DNA of 64,000 nt. It comes from Pseudoduganella albidiflava. Lineage in GTDB: Bacteria > Pseudomonadota > Gammaproteobacteria > Burkholderiales > Burkholderiaceae_D. A model generated the notes under the pieces. That model was not told where the DNA came from, made no database searches, and saw only the letters and a list, made by a program, of their open reading frames with translations. A program made the translations under genes and the position numbers. Position 1 is the first letter of the stretch. Each line of letters opens with the position of its first letter. The DNA lies in contig NZ_CP036401.1 in the NCBI RefSeq assembly GCF_004322755.1, positions 4,092,001 to 4,156,000 of the forward strand, read 5' to 3'. Shown here in pieces: positions 8,574 through 16,385 of the stretch.

Positions 8574-9680
8574 TCAGAGTTTGATGTAGATGCGCCGCCG
8601 GTCCAGCGCCCAGGCCACCAGCCAGCAGGCCAGCATGTAGGCGACGGCGAAGCACAGCGATGCGAAGTAAGGGTCGGCCCAGGACAGGAAGACCTTTTCG
8701 TACAGCCACCCGTGCAATGACTTGCCGCCCACGCGCACCAGCGCCAGCACGGTCGCGCCCACGCTCGACAGCAGGTAGATGAACAGCGTGTTCTTGCCGA
8801 ACGCTTCGAAGAACGGCAGGCCGGCGCGCAGCCCGCCTATGTCGACCGCCCAGACCAGGACGGCCAGCACCAGCAGGTCCCAGCCGACGGTGCACAGCAC
8901 GTAGGAGCTGGTCCACAGCTTCTTGTTGATCGGCAGGAGCGTATCCCACCCGTACGCCAGCAGCAGGCATGCGGCGCCGGCCGCGGCCAGACCACCGACA
9001 GCCGCCATCGTGCGGCCGCGGTGACCGAGCCACGCCACGGCCAGGTAGCCGGCCAGCACGTTGACGATGGCCGGCAAGGTGCTGAGGATGCCTTCCGGGT
9101 CGAACGGGATGCCGTCGCCGCCATACATGTGCGGCGCGCCCAGCACGGCCAGGTCGAGCGCGCGCACGGCGTTGCCGGCCAGCGTGTAGTCGCCGAACTG
9201 CCACAGCAGCCACCAGTAGCCGAACAAGGCTGCAATGCCAAAGCCGAGCGCGCCGCGGATGCCGCCGAGGCGTACGATCACGGCGGCGAAAAAGTAGCAG
9301 ATGCCAATGCGCTGCAGCACGCCCATGATGCGCGTGGTGCCGATCGGTTCCGGCGTGAAGTCGGCCGTGAAGAACGGGAACCAGTACAGCAGGAAACCGC
9401 ACAGGAAGATCAGCGCGCCGCGCCGCGCCACCGTGCGCAGGAACGCCGCGTTGTCCAGGGCGGCCAGCTTCTTCATGTTCAGCCGCAGCGCGCCGCCCAC
9501 CACGAACAGGAAGGTAGGAAATACCAGGTCGGTCGGCGTGAAGCCGTGCCACGCGGCGTGCGCCAGCGGGGCATAGAGGTTGCTCCAGCTGCCGGGCGTG
9601 TTCACGATGATCATCAGGGCCAGCGTGAGGCCGCGCAGCACGTCCAGGGCCAGGTTGCGCGAGGGAGGGGAGGACGGCAT
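8574..9680 (-). CDS. NagX/HGSNAT-like membrane acetyltransferase (DUF5009 type)
   Basis: The 368-aa polytopic protein starts at ATG 9680, two bases after the stop of its upstream paralogue. The N-terminus carries the family signature LDVLRGLTLALMIIVN, then TPTDLVFPTFLFVVGGALRLN, followed by about ten hydrophobic segments. It matches the bacterial NagX / heparan-alpha-glucosaminide N-acetyltransferase-like family. NagX genes occur in chitin and GlcNAc catabolic clusters of proteobacteria, where a role in transport or acetylation of amino sugars is assumed but not settled. Its place between a paralogue and a GH18 chitinase supports an amino-sugar role. Confidence 0.85.
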   Translation of the reverse strand: MPSSPPSRNLALDVLRGLTLALMIIVNTPGSWSNLYAPLAHAAWHGFTPTDLVFPTFLFVVGGALRLNMKKLAALDNAAFLRTVARRGALIFLCGFLLYWFPFFTADFTPEPIGTTRIMGVLQRIGICYFFAAVIVRLGGIRGALGFGIAALFGYWWLLWQFGDYTLAGNAVRALDLAVLGAPHMYGGDGIPFDPEGILSTLPAIVNVLAGYLAVAWLGHRGRTMAAVGGLAAAGAACLLLAYGWDTLLPINKKLWTSSYVLCTVGWDLLVLAVLVWAVDIGGLRAGLPFFEAFGKNTLFIYLLSSVGATVLALVRVGGKSLHGWLYEKVFLSWADPYFASLCFAVAYMLACWLVAWALDRRRIYIKL

Positions 9681-9682
9681 GT

Positions 9683-10912
9683 TCACAATTTCAGCCTGAC
9701 GTGATAACGGTTGAGGAAGGCCACCACCACCAGCGTGGCGGCGGCGAACAGCAGGGAAAACGCGATGGCGCCGGCGCCCTGCATGAGGGCCGCCCACCAG
9801 CGCAGGCCCAGCAGGTGCATCAGCGACACCAGGATCATCGGCAGCAGGTACGTCACCAGCGGATTGGTGGCGGCCGGCTCGACCAGCGCGGTCCAGCGCA
9901 CGGCGCCGCGCAGCTCGACCAGCCAGTACAGCAGTGCGTACAGCGCCGTGCACAGTGCCGCGCAATACAGGGCCCACGGCGGCGTGGCGCCGATCTTGGA
10001 AACCGGATACCGGTGGTGCAGCAGCCATGCGCAGGCCGCCAGCAGCGCCGCCAGCGCGGCACCGGCGGCCACCGTCCGCAAGCCCTGGCCGCCCGTGCCG
10101 GGGCCGAAGAACAGCAGCACGCAAGCCATGCCGCACAGGACGATCGAGGTATGCGTCGCATGCATGGCGATCATGCCATTGCCGTTGCAGGCCCGGCTGG
10201 CCATGAACCACAGCACGCAGCCGGCCGTGGCAACCGCCAGCGCGGCCAGCGTGCGCGTGCCCTGGCCCCGGCAGCACAGGTAGACGGCGCTGGCCACCAG
10301 GTAGGCCCAGCCGATGCAGCCGAGGATTCCCCACCACGAGGTGTTCATCCAGCCGCCGTCCTGCCCGCGATACAGCAGCGCCAGCACCACGATGATGGCC
10401 ATGCCGGCGCCGCGCAGCAGTCGCGCATGCCAGGGATTGGCGAAACGCCACGCGCCCCACACGAGGAACGCCGCGCCGTAGAAGAGCAGGATCCACAGGT
10501 CGATGGGGATGGCCATCGATGCCCCGTCGCTCTCCTCCGCGTTGACCATGAACAGGCCCAGCACGATCAGGCCGAAGGCGCGCAGTACCGCGTGGCGCAG
10601 CGCGGTCCAGGCACCCTCCTTCGCCGCCTGCCGGTCCAGGCCGAACGGGATCGACATGCCGACCACGTACAGGAAGGCGGGAAACACGACATCGGCCAGG
10701 CTCATGCCGTCGGCGCTGGCGGGCAGGTGCTGCAGGCCGGCCGGCACGCCTTCGGCGCCGGATAGCGCGTTGACGAACAGCATGGCGAAGAACGTCAGGC
10801 CGCGCAGCGCATCGATCGAGGCGATGCGCTGGCGCGGCAGGCCGGGCCGTTGCGCGGGCAGCGGTGCGGGTGAAGGCGGTGCGGGCGAAAGTGTGGTCGG
10901 CTGGGCTGGCAT
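9683..10912 (-). CDS. Second NagX/HGSNAT-like membrane acetyltransferase
   Basis: The 409-aa protein has a Pro-rich cytoplasmic leader (residues 1-30), then the same signature as its neighbour (IASIDALRGLTFFAMLFVN and LADVVFPAFLYVVGMSIPF) and about ten transmembrane segments. ATG 10912 is preferred over a TTG 69 bp upstream that only adds a low-complexity stretch. It is a diverged paralogue of the downstream gene rather than a recent duplicate, since the C-terminal halves differ. It heads the operon that ends with the chitinase. Two adjacent copies may form a heteromer or have different substrates; this is inference. Confidence 0.8.
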   Translation of the reverse strand: MPAQPTTLSPAPPSPAPLPAQRPGLPRQRIASIDALRGLTFFAMLFVNALSGAEGVPAGLQHLPASADGMSLADVVFPAFLYVVGMSIPFGLDRQAAKEGAWTALRHAVLRAFGLIVLGLFMVNAEESDGASMAIPIDLWILLFYGAAFLVWGAWRFANPWHARLLRGAGMAIIVVLALLYRGQDGGWMNTSWWGILGCIGWAYLVASAVYLCCRGQGTRTLAALAVATAGCVLWFMASRACNGNGMIAMHATHTSIVLCGMACVLLFFGPGTGGQGLRTVAAGAALAALLAACAWLLHHRYPVSKIGATPPWALYCAALCTALYALLYWLVELRGAVRWTALVEPAATNPLVTYLLPMILVSLMHLLGLRWWAALMQGAGAIAFSLLFAAATLVVVAFLNRYHVRLKL

Positions 10913-11058
10913 GGCGTCGGCTGGAGAACGGTTTCCGGGCGTAACGGTCCCGACCGTAACACGGCCCGGCGGCGCCGGCAACGGTCCGCCCAGTCGGCAT
11001 CCGGAAAATGCAAGCCATTGATTTCAAACGATATTGCTGTGACGATCCGCAGGCAGGG

Positions 11059-11075
11059 CTTACATTTCTTTACAC
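11059..11075 (-). promoter_or_regulatory. Response-regulator-type direct repeat, NagX promoter, near box
   Basis: On the minus strand this reads GTGTAAAGAAATGTAAG, i.e. GTAAA-N5-GTAAG, the copy closest to the CpxR-type consensus. It lies 41 bp from the element shared with the TonB promoter. Confidence 0.5.
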
Positions 11076-11143
11076 AGGCCCATGACGGGTGGCCGTCAAG
11101 CCCGTAAATGCGTGTTCGCGGCACGGAGCCCGGCGGCGCGGCC

Positions 11144-11160
11144 CTCACAAATCCTTACGA
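11144..11160 (-). promoter_or_regulatory. Response-regulator-type direct repeat, NagX promoter, far box
   Basis: On the minus strand this reads TCGTAAGGATTTGTGAG, i.e. GTAAG-N5-GTGAG, 85 bp from the near box. The equivalent TonB box pair is 83 bp apart. Confidence 0.45.
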
Positions 11161-11280
11161 ATTGCCGGCCGGCTGCCCTGCCGGCGACTTGCCAAGCAGG
11201 TTCGGCGCATTCCTACATCCGTTGAAGGGTCGCCCCGACAGATCGGTTCGAACCATGCGGCTACCATGCGTTCTCCCGGC

Positions 11281-11300
11281 GGCGATGGCTCTCCATCGCC
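11281..11300 (+). other. Perfect hairpin in the leader of the ferritin-like gene
   Basis: GGCGATGG-CTCT-CCATCGCC forms an 8-bp stem with a 4-nt loop, ending 16 bp before the Shine-Dalgarno sequence of the gene at 11327. It could stabilise or regulate the leader RNA. No U-tract follows. Confidence 0.35.
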
Positions 11301-11326
11301 CCTACTGACAGCCAATGGAGGAAGCG

Positions 11327-11839
11327 ATGACGACCGACGTGAACGAAAACCTGAACGACTGGCTGCGCGACGCGCACGCGATGGAGCAGCAGGCGGAAAA
11401 GATGCTGACGGCGCAGGCCGAGCGGCTGGAACACTATCCCGAGCTGAAGGCGCGCATCGTCCAGCACATCGAGGAAACGCGCGGGCAACAGGGCCTGCTC
11501 GACGAATGCATGGCGCGCCGCGGCGTCAGCAATTCGGTATTGAAGGACCTGGGCGGCAAGCTGATGGCGTTCGGCCAGGCGGTCGGCGGCATGACCGTCA
11601 GCGATGAAGTGGTCAAGGGCGCGATGGCCGGCTATGTGTTCGAGAACCTGGAAATCGCCAGCTACACCGCGCTGATCGCCGCCGCGCAGCAGGCCGGCGA
11701 TACCACCACGCAGGCCGCGTGCGAGCGCATCATCGTGCAGGAAAAGGCCATGGCCGCCTGGCTGCTGGAGCACCTGCCGCAGCTGACGCAAGCCTTCCTG
11801 GCGCGCTCCGCCACGCCGGGCCTGGAAGCCAAGGTGTAA
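11327..11839 (+). CDS. YciE/YciF-type ferritin-like protein (DUF892)
   Basis: The 170-aa product is all-helical with the DUF892 pattern: NDWLRDAHAMEQQAEKML, then HIEETRGQQGLLDECM, then FENLEIASYTALIAAAQ and a final ACERIIVQEKAM helix. The Glu/His residues are spaced as in a four-helix di-iron bundle. The start at 11327 is set by GGAGG at 11317-11321; the ATG at 11315 overlaps that ribosome-binding site. Relatives are induced by osmotic, desiccation or general stress, and their exact function is unknown. It stands alone, divergent from the NagX operon. Confidence 0.88.
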   Translation: MTTDVNENLNDWLRDAHAMEQQAEKMLTAQAERLEHYPELKARIVQHIEETRGQQGLLDECMARRGVSNSVLKDLGGKLMAFGQAVGGMTVSDEVVKGAMAGYVFENLEIASYTALIAAAQQAGDTTTQAACERIIVQEKAMAAWLLEHLPQLTQAFLARSATPGLEAKV

Positions 11840-11967
11840 GGGCGATGGCGGTCCGGTTGGCTGCCGTTCCCAGAGGATCGGGCAATCAATCCGGACTTTC
11901 CTGCCTGTGCGCGGGCGACGGACGGGCGGCATGATGTGGGCTGTACCGTCAACCCACGGAGGACCGC

Positions 11968-12522
11968 ATGCCGACCACGATTGCCCGAATTGACCAGCCG
12001 GCCGACGGCGTCGCGACAAGCCCTGTTTTGCGCGCCCGGTGCGCCATCGCCATCGTGATGCTGGCCGCGGCCGGCGCCTGCGCCGCCGCCGGCACGCCAC
12101 AGGCCGAAGCGGCCGGCAACCGCCAGATCGTCGACGCGGCGTTCCAGCGCTGGACGGCGGGCGGCAACGGCTTCTTCAACGAGTTGCTGCACGAGGATGT
12201 GGTGTGGACCATCGAGGGCAGCGGCCCTTCCGCCGGCACCTACCGCGGCCGCAAGGCGTTCATGGACCGCGCAGTGGCACCTTTCGCCGCGCGCATGGCC
12301 GCCCCGGTCAGGCCGGTGTCGCGCCAGGTCTGGTCCGACGCCGACCACGTGATCGTGCGCTGGAAAGGCGAAGGCACCGCGGGCGATGGCCAGGCTTACC
12401 GGAACAGCTACGCGTGGATCTTCCGGATGCGCGGCGGGCGCGTCATCGAAGCCTCCGCCTTCCTCGACCTGCCCGCCTACGACGACGTGCTGCGGAGGGT
12501 GCCGGCGCCTGTCGCCCGCTGA
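11968..12522 (+). CDS. NTF2/SnoaL-like protein, probably exported
   Basis: The 184-aa product has a hydrophobic segment at about residues 24-42 (AIAIVMLAAAGACAAAG) consistent with a signal peptide or anchor. An NTF2-like fold of about 120 residues follows (VDAAFQRW, FFNELLHEDVVWTIEGSGP, GTYRGRKAFMDRAV, VIVRWKGEGTA, YAWIFRMRGGRVIEA). This is the SnoaL-like ketosteroid isomerase-type family, in which members bind or isomerise small molecules, but substrate cannot be told from sequence. A good ribosome-binding site (GGAGG) precedes the start. No operon partner is evident. Confidence 0.8.
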   Translation: MPTTIARIDQPADGVATSPVLRARCAIAIVMLAAAGACAAAGTPQAEAAGNRQIVDAAFQRWTAGGNGFFNELLHEDVVWTIEGSGPSAGTYRGRKAFMDRAVAPFAARMAAPVRPVSRQVWSDADHVIVRWKGEGTAGDGQAYRNSYAWIFRMRGGRVIEASAFLDLPAYDDVLRRVPAPVAR

Positions 12523-12714
12523 TTAGGACCAGGGCGGCAAACCCTGCCCGGCGGGTGCCGTTGCAACATCATGAAATTTCATGGCGATCCCGGCCGTGCG
12601 CCGTGCTAGAATTACCGGGAGGAAAGCCATGCCGCTTCCTCCTGTTGTACTTCTCCACGGCCAAGCCAATGCCGTTTGCTCTACCGCCCTCGGCGGCATT
12701 CACGGACATTGGCC

Positions 12715-13224
12715 ATGACTATCGTTCTTCCGCATTCCGCTTCGCATTCCTTTACGCCCCAACCGCGTGTGCTCGTCATCGACGACGACCCCGACGCGGC
12801 CGACATGCTGGCCCAGCTGCTTTGCCTGAACGGCATCGACGCGCGCCCCGCTTTCAGCGGCAGGCAAGCCATCGAGCTGGCGGCCACGTTCGAGCCGGAC
12901 GTGATCTTCCTCGATCTCGGCATGCCTGTCATGGATGGGTTCGCCGTGATACGCGCCCTGCGCGGCGAACAGCGGTCGTCGGCGTACATCGTCGCGCTGA
13001 CCGCCTGGGACGATGCCACCACCCGGGCCCGCGTCGCCGCGGCCGGCTTCGACCGGCACCTGGCCAAGCCATCGAGCCTGTCAGCCGTCCTTGCCGCCAT
13101 TGCTGCGCACTGCCGGCATGACAAGACGGAGCAGGCGTTGCCATTTGCGGGACCGGCCTGCGAGGGGTCGCGGCAAAGCGACAATACCGCCATGCCATCG
13201 CACGGCGCCGGCAGTTACGCCTAG
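12715..13224 (+). CDS. Receiver-only response regulator
   Basis: The 169-aa protein is a single REC domain (about residues 18-135) with a Ser/His-rich N-terminus and an unstructured tail of about 35 residues. All phosphorylation-site residues are visible: the acidic pair in VIDDDPD, the phosphoacceptor in FLDLGMPVMDG, Thr in ALTAWD and Lys in HLAKPSS. It has no DNA-binding output domain, so it probably acts through protein contacts or as a phosphotransfer sink, like CheY-type or hybrid-kinase partner proteins. Start 12715 gives a REC of normal length; an upstream in-frame extension lacks support. No histidine kinase gene is adjacent. Confidence 0.85.
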   Translation: MTIVLPHSASHSFTPQPRVLVIDDDPDAADMLAQLLCLNGIDARPAFSGRQAIELAATFEPDVIFLDLGMPVMDGFAVIRALRGEQRSSAYIVALTAWDDATTRARVAAAGFDRHLAKPSSLSAVLAAIAAHCRHDKTEQALPFAGPACEGSRQSDNTAMPSHGAGSYA

Positions 13225-13355
13225 CCAGCCCGCAGGTCCAGGCTGGACATGGACATGGGAAAACATCCGCATACCGCCGAAGGTTGTCAAAAGTTATATA
13301 CTCCTTATTACCAATAATAAACCTGCATTTCGCGGGGGAATCCAAGGGGTAAGCG

Positions 13356-14951
13356 ATGTCCAGTTTGATCAGGCGCGCGGCGGCACTCTGCTGCGTGTTG
13401 GCACTTTCCGCATGCGGCGGTGGCGGGAGCGGAAGCGGTAGCAATAACGGCAACACCGGCAGCGGCAGTCCTGGTGGTAGCGGCAGCACGGGAACCGGAA
13501 CCGGCACGCCCAAACCCGACCAGACCTGGCTCCACCTCACGCCAGGGTCGGTCGATCTCACGGTGCTGGAAGGCGAACCGGTCGAGTTCTCGATCGATGC
13601 CGATTCGACCAAGATCCTCTCGCAAATATTCAATGTCGGCGTGGTGGAAAAGAACGGCGTGATCGCGCCGGAAATTTCGCTGCGCAGCAGCCCGTCGGGC
13701 ATGAGCTACGAGGCCAGGATGACCACCTCGGCCACCCTGGCCGTGGGAACCCATGCCTCCAGCATCGAACTGCGGCTGTGCGAAGACGACCCGCTGGTCT
13801 GCAGGACACCGGTCGCGGGCTCGCCGTGGCTGATCCCTATCAAGATCACTGTCAAGCCGGCCAATATGACGCCGCCACTGCGGCATATCACCGCCCTCGC
13901 CAACTGGAGCACCGCGCGCGGCAATGCCGCACACAACGCCTATGTTCCAGCCGCCTTCGATCCGCTGAACTTTTCGCGCCGCTGGGTGCTGGAAGACGTG
14001 AAAGAGGAATCGGTCGCGCACGACAACGGCCTGGTTATCCTGGCCAAGCTGGGCCCGCGCGTGTCGGGCGCGGTGCGCGCCATCAGCGAGGAGACCGGCA
14101 CGGAAGTCTGGCGCAAGGACCACACGTACACGCATCTCTATCCGGCGGCGGTGGCGAACGGCAGGATCTACTATCTCGAGGGCTCCCCTACCGCCTGGCT
14201 ACGGACTCTTGACCAGGCAGGCGTCAATCTCTCGGGATTCGCTATCCACGGCGCGGCCGGCCAGCAAAACGAGGCACCCATCGTGCACGGCAACGGCGTG
14301 TATGTGGAGGCCGGCTACGACAGCTTGATGGCCAGGTACGATGCGGCCACCGGGACACTGGCCTGGCGCGCGGACGGGATTCCCCACGACACCAAGACCC
14401 CCGCGGCCAGCGGCGACCACCTCTACGTGTACGGACAGAAAACACTGTACAAGGTCCGGGCCAGCGACGGGAAAGTGGCGGCGTCGATCCGGAATGACGG
14501 CGTCGTCTCCGACCGTGGCATGGCGGAGAACGTCGTCCTGTCGGGGACGGGACGGATGGCCTTCGTGGTCGAGGATGGCACGCTGTTCGCGTTCGACGTG
14601 ACCAGGGACACGCTGGCATGGCGCAGTACCGGGAAGGTCGCCGGCCTGCCCGCGGTAGCCAACGACATGCTGTACATCTTCGGCTGGGACGGGACGACGG
14701 TCGATGCACGCGATGTCGCCACCGGCACGGTGCAGTGGACCGCCAGCAGGCCGAGCCCAGGAGCCTCCTCGACCCTGCTCGTCACCAACAACCTGGTCTT
14801 CGTCAGCGGCGCCAACAGCACCTGGGCCATCGACCTGACCACCCACAAGAAGGTTTGGGAATATCCGCTTGGCGGCGAACTGTCGCTGTCCAACCGGGGC
14901 ATCCTGTACATCGCCGGCGGCGGCAAGCTGGTGGCGTTCAACCTCCATTGA
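13356..14951 (+). CDS. PQQ-like beta-propeller lipoprotein
   Basis: The 531-aa protein has a lipoprotein signal with lipobox LSAC (Cys at about residue 20). A Gly/Ser/Thr linker follows (about residues 21-51). An Ig-like domain spans about 55-170 (VDLTVLEGEPVEFSIDAD), and the rest is a PQQ-type propeller with repeats such as LVILAKLGPRVSGAVRAISEETG, GVYVEAGYDSLMARYDAATG and LYIFGWDGTTVDARDVATG. It resembles BamB-like propellers in fold, but the Ig-like module and linker argue against being BamB itself. It is probably anchored in a membrane and periplasmic or surface-exposed. Function is unknown. Confidence 0.78.
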   Translation: MSSLIRRAAALCCVLALSACGGGGSGSGSNNGNTGSGSPGGSGSTGTGTGTPKPDQTWLHLTPGSVDLTVLEGEPVEFSIDADSTKILSQIFNVGVVEKNGVIAPEISLRSSPSGMSYEARMTTSATLAVGTHASSIELRLCEDDPLVCRTPVAGSPWLIPIKITVKPANMTPPLRHITALANWSTARGNAAHNAYVPAAFDPLNFSRRWVLEDVKEESVAHDNGLVILAKLGPRVSGAVRAISEETGTEVWRKDHTYTHLYPAAVANGRIYYLEGSPTAWLRTLDQAGVNLSGFAIHGAAGQQNEAPIVHGNGVYVEAGYDSLMARYDAATGTLAWRADGIPHDTKTPAASGDHLYVYGQKTLYKVRASDGKVAASIRNDGVVSDRGMAENVVLSGTGRMAFVVEDGTLFAFDVTRDTLAWRSTGKVAGLPAVANDMLYIFGWDGTTVDARDVATGTVQWTASRPSPGASSTLLVTNNLVFVSGANSTWAIDLTTHKKVWEYPLGGELSLSNRGILYIAGGGKLVAFNLH

Positions 14952-15081
14952 TACAGCGCCCGGCCGGGGCTCCCTCGCCTCGGCCCACCTTCCCGGTCGC
15001 GCGCCCCATCGGGAAGATTTCACCTTGATCGGCAGTATCCGGCCGCGCCCTGGCCTACCGCAAGCCGCACAAAATATTTAC

Positions 15082-15094
15082 TTAGGACTCCTTG
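15082..15094. promoter_or_regulatory. MarR-type palindrome, upstream copy
   Basis: TTAGGACTCCTTG is an imperfect copy of the perfect palindrome at 15191 and sits directly before the TATAAT hexamer, where a bound repressor would block RNA polymerase. Confidence 0.5.
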
Positions 15095-15190
15095 CTATAA
15101 TTCCTGGCCGTGCTAAGATACTTCACATGGACGGCGCGCCGAACACTGACAAGGCAACGCAAGTCCAGTTCTTTTTTTTCAGAACCATAG

Positions 15191-15203
15191 TTAGGAGTCC
15201 TAA
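15191..15203. promoter_or_regulatory. MarR-type palindrome, downstream copy
   Basis: TTAGGA-G-TCCTAA is a perfect 13-bp palindrome, 61 bp before the AhpD-like start codon. The form (TTAGGAnTCCTAA) is typical of MarR/OhrR-family operators. No MarR gene lies in the window. Confidence 0.5.
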
Positions 15204-15263
15204 TGTAAATGCCGAGGCCAGCATTTCCATTCCCCGATCCGGCCAACCTCGAAAGGAATCATC

Positions 15264-15824
15264 ATGTCCCAGAATGCCAACACCGCCCGCGTTGCCCTCC
15301 TCACCCGCGACACCGCGACGGGCGCCTCGCAAGCACTGCTCGAACAGGTCCATGGCGCCTTCGGCGTCACGCCGAACATGTTCAAGGCCGTCGCCAACTC
15401 CCCTGCTGCGCTGGCCAGCATGTGGGGCGCGTTCGGTGCCCTCGGCAACGGCACGCTGGGTGCCAGGCTGGGCGAGCAGCTCGCTGTGGCGATCGCCGAC
15501 ATCAACGATTGCGAATACTGCCTGGCCGCGCACACGGCCCTGGGCCGCAAGGCTGGCGCCACGAGCGACGAAATGGCCGCCGCCCAGGCCGGCCAGTCGC
15601 AGGACCCGAAGACGGCAGCCGCGCTGAAGTTCGCCACGAGCGTGGTGCGCAACCGCGCCAGGATCGGTGCCGGCGATGTCGATGCACTGCGCGAGGCCGG
15701 CTTCGACGATGGCCAGGTGGTGGAAATCGTGGCCCACGTGGCGCTGAACCTGTTCACGAACTACGTGAACGTGGCGCTGGCGGTGCCGGTCGACTTCCCG
15801 CAAGTGAAGCTGCGCGCCAAATGA
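15264..15824 (+). CDS. AhpD-like/carboxymuconolactone decarboxylase-family protein
   Basis: The 186-aa protein has the AhpD-like fold: an N-terminal helical region (HGAFGVTPNMFKAVANSPAA) and the core AVAIADINDCEYCLAAH, where the usual CxxC is replaced by a single Cys (EYCLAAH). The second half is the NLFTNYVNVAL helix. Family members act as peroxidase partners or alkylhydroperoxidases. The missing second Cys suggests a one-Cys mechanism or a partner thiol. The stop overlaps the ATG of a redoxin gene (ATGA), so the two are translationally coupled and probably work together in peroxide defence, likely under the MarR-type palindromes upstream. Confidence 0.85.
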   Translation: MSQNANTARVALLTRDTATGASQALLEQVHGAFGVTPNMFKAVANSPAALASMWGAFGALGNGTLGARLGEQLAVAIADINDCEYCLAAHTALGRKAGATSDEMAAAQAGQSQDPKTAAALKFATSVVRNRARIGAGDVDALREAGFDDGQVVEIVAHVALNLFTNYVNVALAVPVDFPQVKLRAK

Positions 15825-16354
15825 GGCCCGCCACCGTGACGGCCGCCCCCGAACTGGAGGTGGCGGCCTGGCTGAACGCCCACGGCTCGCCCAGCCTTGC
15901 CGCCCTGCGCGGCAAGGTGGTGGTGGTCTACGCGTTCCAGATGCTGTGCCCGGGCTGCGTCTCGCATGGCATACCGCAGGCAAAGAAGATCGCCGCCACG
16001 TTCGACCGCGGCGACGTCGAGGTACTGGGCCTGCATACGGTATTCGAGCATCACGCGGTGATGGGCCGCGATGCGCTGGAAGCCTTCCTCCACGAATACC
16101 GCATCGATTTCCCGGTCGGCATCGACCAGCCCTCGGACAGCGGCCCGGTGCCGCGCACGATGGCGCGCTACCGGATGCGGGGAACGCCGACGCTGCTGCT
16201 GATCGACCGGCAGGGCATGCTGCGCCAGCAGGTCTTCGGCATGGCCGACGACATGCAGGTCGGCGCCCTGGTGGCGGGCCTGGTCCATGAATACGCGGGC
16301 GAGCCGCAATGCGACGAGGGCGGCTGCCGTATTCCACTGTCCACCGTGACCTGA
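15821..16354 (+). CDS. Redoxin/thioredoxin-fold protein with CPGC motif
   Basis: The 177-aa protein begins in the ATGA overlap with the AhpD-like gene. It has a TlpA/peroxiredoxin-type thioredoxin fold: KVVVVYAFQMLCPGCVSHG holds the redox-active CPGC, followed by VEVLGLHTVFEHH, then the cis-Pro loop MRGTPTLLLID. A Cys pair near the C-terminus (PQCDEGGCR) could be a second redox or metal site. There is no signal peptide, so it is probably cytoplasmic. It likely reduces, or is reduced by, the AhpD-like partner. Confidence 0.82.
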   Translation: MRPATVTAAPELEVAAWLNAHGSPSLAALRGKVVVVYAFQMLCPGCVSHGIPQAKKIAATFDRGDVEVLGLHTVFEHHAVMGRDALEAFLHEYRIDFPVGIDQPSDSGPVPRTMARYRMRGTPTLLLIDRQGMLRQQVFGMADDMQVGALVAGLVHEYAGEPQCDEGGCRIPLSTVT

Positions 16355-16385
16355 CGACCGACGACATCCTTACAAGGAAAACACC

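Larger units (their letters stand above)
10913..11326. promoter_or_regulatory. Divergent regulatory region, NagX/chitinase operon and ferritin-like gene
   Basis: This 414-bp stretch separates the minus-strand NagX operon from a plus-strand YciF-like gene. It contains TTGATTTCAAACGATATT (11018-11035), two direct-repeat boxes (11059-11075 and 11144-11160, 85 bp apart) and an 8-bp-stem hairpin (11281-11300). The first three match the arrangement upstream of the TonB receptor operon. No additional gene is seen. Confidence 0.6.
14952..15263 (+). promoter_or_regulatory. Promoter region of the AhpD-like operon
   Basis: This 312-bp gap carries a TATAAT hexamer (15096-15101) immediately downstream of an imperfect palindrome (15082-15094) and a second, perfect palindrome 109 bp on (15191-15203). 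A ribosome-binding site (AAAGGAA) precedes the start at 15264. No gene is seen within it. Confidence 0.5.

Noticed and set aside
8574..11027. A single 817-residue acetyltransferase reading through both NagX-like genes
   Set aside because: The upstream paralogue is in another frame with its own stop at 9683; the long frame merely extends the downstream gene into antisense-like sequence.
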